Origin: Notolepis coatsorum
Lineage: Eukaryota; Chordata; Actinopteri; Aulopiformes; Paralepididae
Assembly: GCA_963971535.1 (NCBI GenBank)
Contig: OZ020601.1
Coordinates: 25,685,880 to 25,749,879, forward strand
Reading direction: 5' to 3'
DNA: 64,000 bases
The translations under genes and the position numbers were made by a program. The notes under the pieces are model-generated. The model saw only the letters and a program-made list of their open reading frames with translations, was not told where the DNA came from and ran no database searches. Each line of letters starts with the position of its first letter. The stretch's first letter is position 1. Of the stretch, positions 59,036 to 64,000 are shown piece after piece.

Positions 59036-60570
59036 TGCGGTGCCTGCGGCGGAACTTCCTCTTCGTCGTTTTCCAGAGAAGCAAGAGATCGCTTGGAGCT
59101 GGAGCTCCAGACATTAAGCACACTGAATATAAACCCAGTCACGAGGCGGGTTAGTAATGGAATATGCGATAGCTTAGCTTCCAGTTAATGCTAAAGAGAC
59201 GTTATGCACAAAGAAGCAGACGTGCTACTGCCGAAGAGTGCGGTATAGATATTGCACACATTGCGTTTTAGTTAAAGTATAAGCGACAGGACCCACAGCT
59301 TAGCTTCAGTTAGGCCTAGCACCACAGTTTAGCCCGCGTGTCGCTCCACCTCTCCAGCCCCTCCGAGCCGTTGACCTCCAGCAGTCACCTGCCTAACGTC
59401 AACCCAGCCCCGCCTCCTGCTATCACGGGACTTCTCGACGGCCATCTCACCACACGGACATTCGGTGGTGAGAGCAGGCCAGCCCTTGGTTAAGTACACT
59501 CAAGCCAGTTACAGTGAACGCTCCGAGTGCTGGAACTTTATCGGTAGCCATTCTCTTTGTGCAGAGCGTGCCCTTTAAGGGCGAAGAGAATCAGTACTTT
59601 GAACCGACACTGGTAGCAGTGATTAGGGGCGCCCCGACATTTATAATTTTTGGGGATGCCGGCTATAGATAGGACTTTTGTTTTCAATGTGGGCCCACTG
59701 TCTTTTGGTTACATGTGGTGTGATAAAGTGTGTTCCTTTATAAAATCCCATTGAGTAGCTCTAGTACCCCTCTCCCTCTTCCTCCCCTCTCTCCCCACCT
59801 ACGGGGGAATAAACAGATATTTAAACCCTTAAAGGGACGGGTGCCATTACTGTATATTGATCAGTGTGGGAAGAACTTTATTCATTACCGTAGAGTGAGA
59901 GCACTAGGTGCCCAGTGTTTCAACCCTTAAAGGGACGGGTTCCATTACTGTATGGTGACCAGTGTGGGAAGAGCTTTGTTCCTTGTGCCTTGTGTTAATG
60001 ACAGGATAAATCTTTCAGTAAAGAGAGCTAAATGGGAGCACTGTGTGCGTGTCTGTTACTGTGTCTGTTGTCTTAACCCCTTCCTGTCCGGGTAATGCAT
60101 TTTATTGTTTAACCCTTTCCCCACTCCCTGCCTATACATCATTGGGACAGGTCTCTGCTCATCAGCAAGGAAAGGTACTGCTTTGGGGAGAAAGTATATC
60201 ATCTATCACTACTGCCACCGGGTGTGGGAGGGTGCGGGAAGTATTAGGGGAAGTGTGGGTGTGTGGGGAATTACTGCGAGTCGCCCTGGAGGGCAAGAAG
60301 GACCAGCGCACCACCCCTAGGTTAGTAAATCCTAGGCCCCATCCACTCCCTCTGCTAGATCTCCACTCTAATACTCCTGCACTACAGTCGGGGACTCAGC
60401 CGGACCCAGATCTGCTGCGTTCCCACTACCTGGTGACAGTGTACATCTACTCTCATAAAGTAGGGATAATCCACCCTTCTACATATTGTTTGTTGTTTTT
60501 TAGTTTCTGCTTACCACCTTCCTATTTCCCCACGTCGAATGCACCTGATTGTATAAATCACATGCTGGTG
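59036..60570. other. Unresolved region with a ~100-bp duplication
   Basis: AACCCTTAAAGGGACGGGT..CCATTACTGTAT..CAGTGTGGGAAGA is present twice (about 59824-59870 and 59922-59970). A plus frame at 60043-60576 (177 codons) has no recognised domain. It might be part of an LTR element or an uncharacterised gene. Confidence 0.35.
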
Positions 60571-61605
60571 CTCTAGTGCAGGGGTTCCCAAACTTTTCAG
60601 GCCGGGACCCAGAAAATAAGGCGTCAGAGAGCCGCGGCCCAATGCACATCGTCAGGCTTTTTTTTTTTTTTTTTTTTTTTGCCAGGCGACTGATTTTCTA
60701 AGCCAAATATCACTTCAATCCTATTAAGTTAGTTCAAGTTAGTTATTCATTTATATGTGCTATTTATGAGAGGGCTAACTTGTTGCAAAATAATAATGAT
60801 AATAATAATAGCCTCATTAAAATACTATTGTTGCTTCGGTTGTTTTCAGCGTTTTATGTGCATAATCTGTTATTTAGTTTGAAATGTTCGTTGAAATAAG
60901 TAGATTTTTCGTTTTTGTTTATTTATTAAGTTAATATAAAACCATATAGTCACATTTTAGAATACAATAGAATACAATTTTAGAATACAACTAGAAACAC
61001 TGTCCTGGGCCCTGTTTCTTGTACCTGGATAACTGAGTTAGCCGGATAACTTTAACTGGATAACTGGGTTAGCCGGACTTTCCGGTTTCATGTACGTGGA
61101 TTTTCCAAATCACCATGACAACATATCCAAAAGTTTGAGCCTGGTCGAAAGCAGAGTTCAAGTTCAACTTAGCCTGAACCATCGCCACGCCCCCGCAAAG
61201 AAGTGACGGCCCGTTTCCTGAAACTATTCCCACAGTCTACGATCTGCATTATACCATTCTGAATTACGTTCTTGTGCTCCATTCTTCCAGAGGGGGCTTT
61301 TGAAATGTAAAATATACCCAAAATGCTGATACTAAATTCACTTTGTCCTAAATAATGCACGTTATATATACCGTGGCGACGGTGGCGCTCGCTCGTGCGA
61401 TGTACACATTATGTGGTTATTTTAATTGTAACTGGGATTAAGATGTCTGATGAGATGCGCTTTTTTACGGATTTGAGAAATTGAATGAGCCGTTGACGTC
61501 ACATTAATGAATGAGGATAAAGAGATAAACTTCATTCATAACAAAGGATATTCTAAACACGGGTCTCTCGTTCATTAATGTATAAACAATGAATTTATCC
61601 CATCT

Positions 61606-61676
61606 GTCACAGTGGTCCAGCGGTAGTGCTCAAGCCTGCCAACCCAGCGACCGGTGTTCAAATCCTGGTCTTTCCA
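61606..61676 (+). ncRNA. tRNA-Gly(GCC)-like sequence, copy B
   Basis: A-box-like TGGTCCAGCGGTAGTG, loop CTGCCAA and B-box-like GTGTTCAAATCC, then T7 near 61683. The T-arm is weaker than in copy A. Confidence 0.55.
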
Positions 61677-61829
61677 ATATGATTTTTTTGAATATAATAT
61701 TAATGATTATACGCCAAAGTAGCCTGGTTTTAAGTTAAAATATTATAAATCTACATGCATTGAGGATGTCATTCTTTATATAGCTCTCAACGTGCACCAA
61801 ATTGAATTATTCCTATATTGCAAAAAGAA

Positions 61830-61902
61830 GGAGACGACTAGGGTCTTGAACCCCGGTCGTCTGTGTGAAAGTCAAAAGAACAACCCGTTAGACCACATTG
61901 GA
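61830..61902 (-). ncRNA. tRNA-Glu(TTC)-like sequence, copy B
   Basis: On the minus strand TGGTCTAACGGG, CTTTCAC and GGTTCAAGACC are all identical to copy A, followed by T5 (61826-61822). Confidence 0.55.
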
Positions 61903-62544
61903 GATAAGTTAAAGATTGACTATACATCAATCAATGGGTAAGAGAGCCGTATCGTAATTCTGTATAACAGTTAACTAATTATTTTCGCTAGCAAGATCTC
62001 ATTTGATTATTCAATCCAGCAGGCAAGTTTAAAGAAATATAATCTGATTGATTGAGGTAATGAGGGACTTAAAATTAGCCTATAGATAACGCATTTAACT
62101 TGTCGGCGAGGCGATTGAGCCGTACTGCAATATGTTAATAAAGTTTTAAATCAATTAATCAATCAATGCCGCTAGAGAATCAGGATTTCTGCGATCGACA
62201 CCTGCTGTCTTCTCAGCTGAGGCGGGCGCGCGCACTGATCCTGAGAATCAAGTCTGGCTTGAGTTAACGAGACTGAATCCACCTTCTTGGAACAGGAAAA
62301 TCCCGGCTTCAAACATCGGGTTAACTGAAGCTGGATAATGACATCTTGATCGACTTAGTTGAACCACGTACAAGAAACAGGGCCCCTGGCCTGCTTCTAA
62401 GTTCAGTGACCTAAAAAAAAAAAAAAAAAAAAAAAATTGGATTTTTTTTTTGAAATCATCTCGCGGCCCAACCGTGGCTGCTCGCGGCCCACCTTTGGGT
62501 CGCGACCCCGACTTTGGGAACCACTGCTCTAGTGCGACATCTAG

Positions 62545-63010
<466 letters not shown>

Positions 63011-64000
63011 GGTAGTTAGATAATCTAGGTGTGGAACAACCAGGAGATCACTGCAACAGAGGGTAACACAGTCTAAAGTAACTTACACAAGTTGGAGAAC
63101 TATCTCTCTCTCTCGCTCTCACACACACACAAAGAAAAAACTAAAAATCCATCAAAACCAGTGTTGTTGCTAATCATTTACACATGCTAGACTGTAATAA
63201 CCCCCCCCCAGAAAAATCTACTTTGTATTTGATATATTGCAAATATTTCACTTTGTGTGTGTTTTCTTTACAACATTTGTGATGCCATCACACACACTGA
63301 CATTTAAAGGGTACAAATTCAAAAGTTCCTACACCAGAATGCAGGAGAAAAATATTCCTGGTGGGGGACCACCAGACCCTCCCGCTTAAAAACTGGCCTG
63401 ACTGGGGCTATATTTCGCCCTATATTTCCTGGCCTGAATGATTTCCCCAGTCTGGCCCTGGTTAAAAGCCTCCAATGTGTTAGGAATCCAGGTAAGAAAT
63501 GTTGAGTTCTTGTGTAGCACGGAAGAATGAGACGGAGATGGTGTTGCTCTTCTCGAATATGTGTTCTTTTTATAATCAGAAACACTGAGCGATAATATAT
63601 ATTTACGTAGTAAAGCAGGTAAATAGCAAGACAAAAGAAAAGTACTGAGAGAAACAATTAAGGAAAAGCAATAGAGAATAGGGCGGTGAGAGATCCGACT
63701 TCTTGACCTTAAGCAAAAGAACATTAAATAATAACAACGGGCGAGATATCCGACTTCTGCCCGTGGACGGCTGTTCCCAGTAACACTGCTGAAGAACCGA
63801 CAAAAGGAGAGAGGCAAGGGATTACTATAAAGGCCTCTATAGCACCTTTAAGTCATTGCAATAACATTAAGTGATAAAGAAAATTATTCAAAACTGCATT
63901 ATATCAAATAGTAATTGTGGCAAAAGTTGTGTTTTTTGCCAACTATTGGTTTGTGTACAGAAGAAAATACAAACCTTTAGAAATCAAAAGAGATGCATAA
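63011..64000. other. Unresolved end of window
   Basis: Around 63320-63470 a hAT-like end may be present (minus strand CAGGGCCAGACTGGGG; also CCCACCAGGAATATTTTTCT). A minus frame at 63386-63817 has no recognised domain. Confidence 0.35.

Larger units (their letters stand above)
61008..62384. mobile_element. PIF/Harbinger-like transposon, copy B
   Basis: Ends GGCCCTGTTTCTTGTACCTG and, inverted, GGCCCTGTTTCTTGTACGTG, beside CTG/CCTG on both sides. Homologous over its length to copy A (18545-19926) but inverted. A partial hAT copy at 62945-63010 shows the unfilled site (ACTGGCCTGGCCTGCTTC, on the minus strand). Confidence 0.82.
60579..62526. mobile_element. hAT element, 8-bp duplication, with nested PIF/Harbinger
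   Basis: Ends CAGGGGTTCCCAAACTTTTC and, inverted, CAGTGGTTCCCAAAGTCGGG. CTCTAGTG flanks at 60571-60578 and 62527-62534. GCGGCCCA words lie near both ends. Its middle holds the nested element at 61008-62384. Confidence 0.92.

Noticed and set aside
60043..60576. A 177-codon protein-coding gene
   Set aside because: No domain recognised, and overlapping frames of similar openness; kept only as an unresolved region.

Overview
This window looks like gene-poor, repeat-dominated nuclear DNA from a teleost fish. The repeats recognised are L2-type and other non-LTR retrotransposons, a tRNA-derived V-SINE/AFC-type SINE, many hAT copies with 8-bp target duplications, piggyBac and PIF/Harbinger DNA transposons, and abundant (CA)n, (CT)n and (ATT)n tracts. 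I see no convincing host protein-coding gene and cannot name the species. The only long, undamaged coding unit is a transposase.

1-15 kb: a fold-back element (about 30-905), a 279-bp hAT MITE with a perfect 8-bp duplication (1077-1355), and a set of TTAA-flanked piggyBac-type MITEs (3274-4237, 4773-5688, 7763-7968, 11129-12084). Between them lie LINE fragments (5740-5975, 6680-7745), an RNase H remnant of a LINE (9383-10201) next to a cluster of heat-shock-element-like sites, and a dispersed 41-bp minisatellite.
15-27 kb: LINE tails around (CT)n tracts, a hAT near 17.2-18.0 kb, PIF/Harbinger copy A (18545-19926) carrying a convergent tRNA-Glu-like/tRNA-Gly-like pair, a hAT inside a fold-back (21065-21539), several minisatellites, a truncated piggyBac MITE and another TTAA-flanked MITE.
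27.6-36.6 kb: best read as one autonomous-type piggyBac transposon on the minus strand (27606-36599). It has a six-exon transposase gene predicted to encode 763 residues, with every intron in phase 1 and the DDD catalytic residues and C-terminal zinc-binding domain present. Its non-coding side holds a higher-order 85/206-bp array and a 108-bp satellite.
36.6-49 kb: microsatellites, a V-SINE, a TTAA-ended MITE with 44-bp inverted repeats, an L2 LINE split by a solo LTR, a second tRNA-derived SINE, and small local duplications.
49-64 kb: nested hATs (49954-53197 holding 49961-52438; 53398-54088), a second copy of the 6.7-kb LINE on the minus strand, a multi-palindrome element (57781-58804), and a hAT (60579-62526) holding PIF/Harbinger copy B. 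A (ATT)n tract of about 310 bp follows.

The strongest new signal is an end code shared by the piggyBac-type elements. The inner half of the terminal repeat (pattern TTGRRYGCC) recurs internally at exactly 43 bp on the left ends (44 bp at the autonomous element's gene-proximal end) and exactly 33 bp on the right ends. A short palindrome with a changing sequence follows the left copies. This asymmetry links the MITEs to the 9-kb autonomous element and orients all of them.
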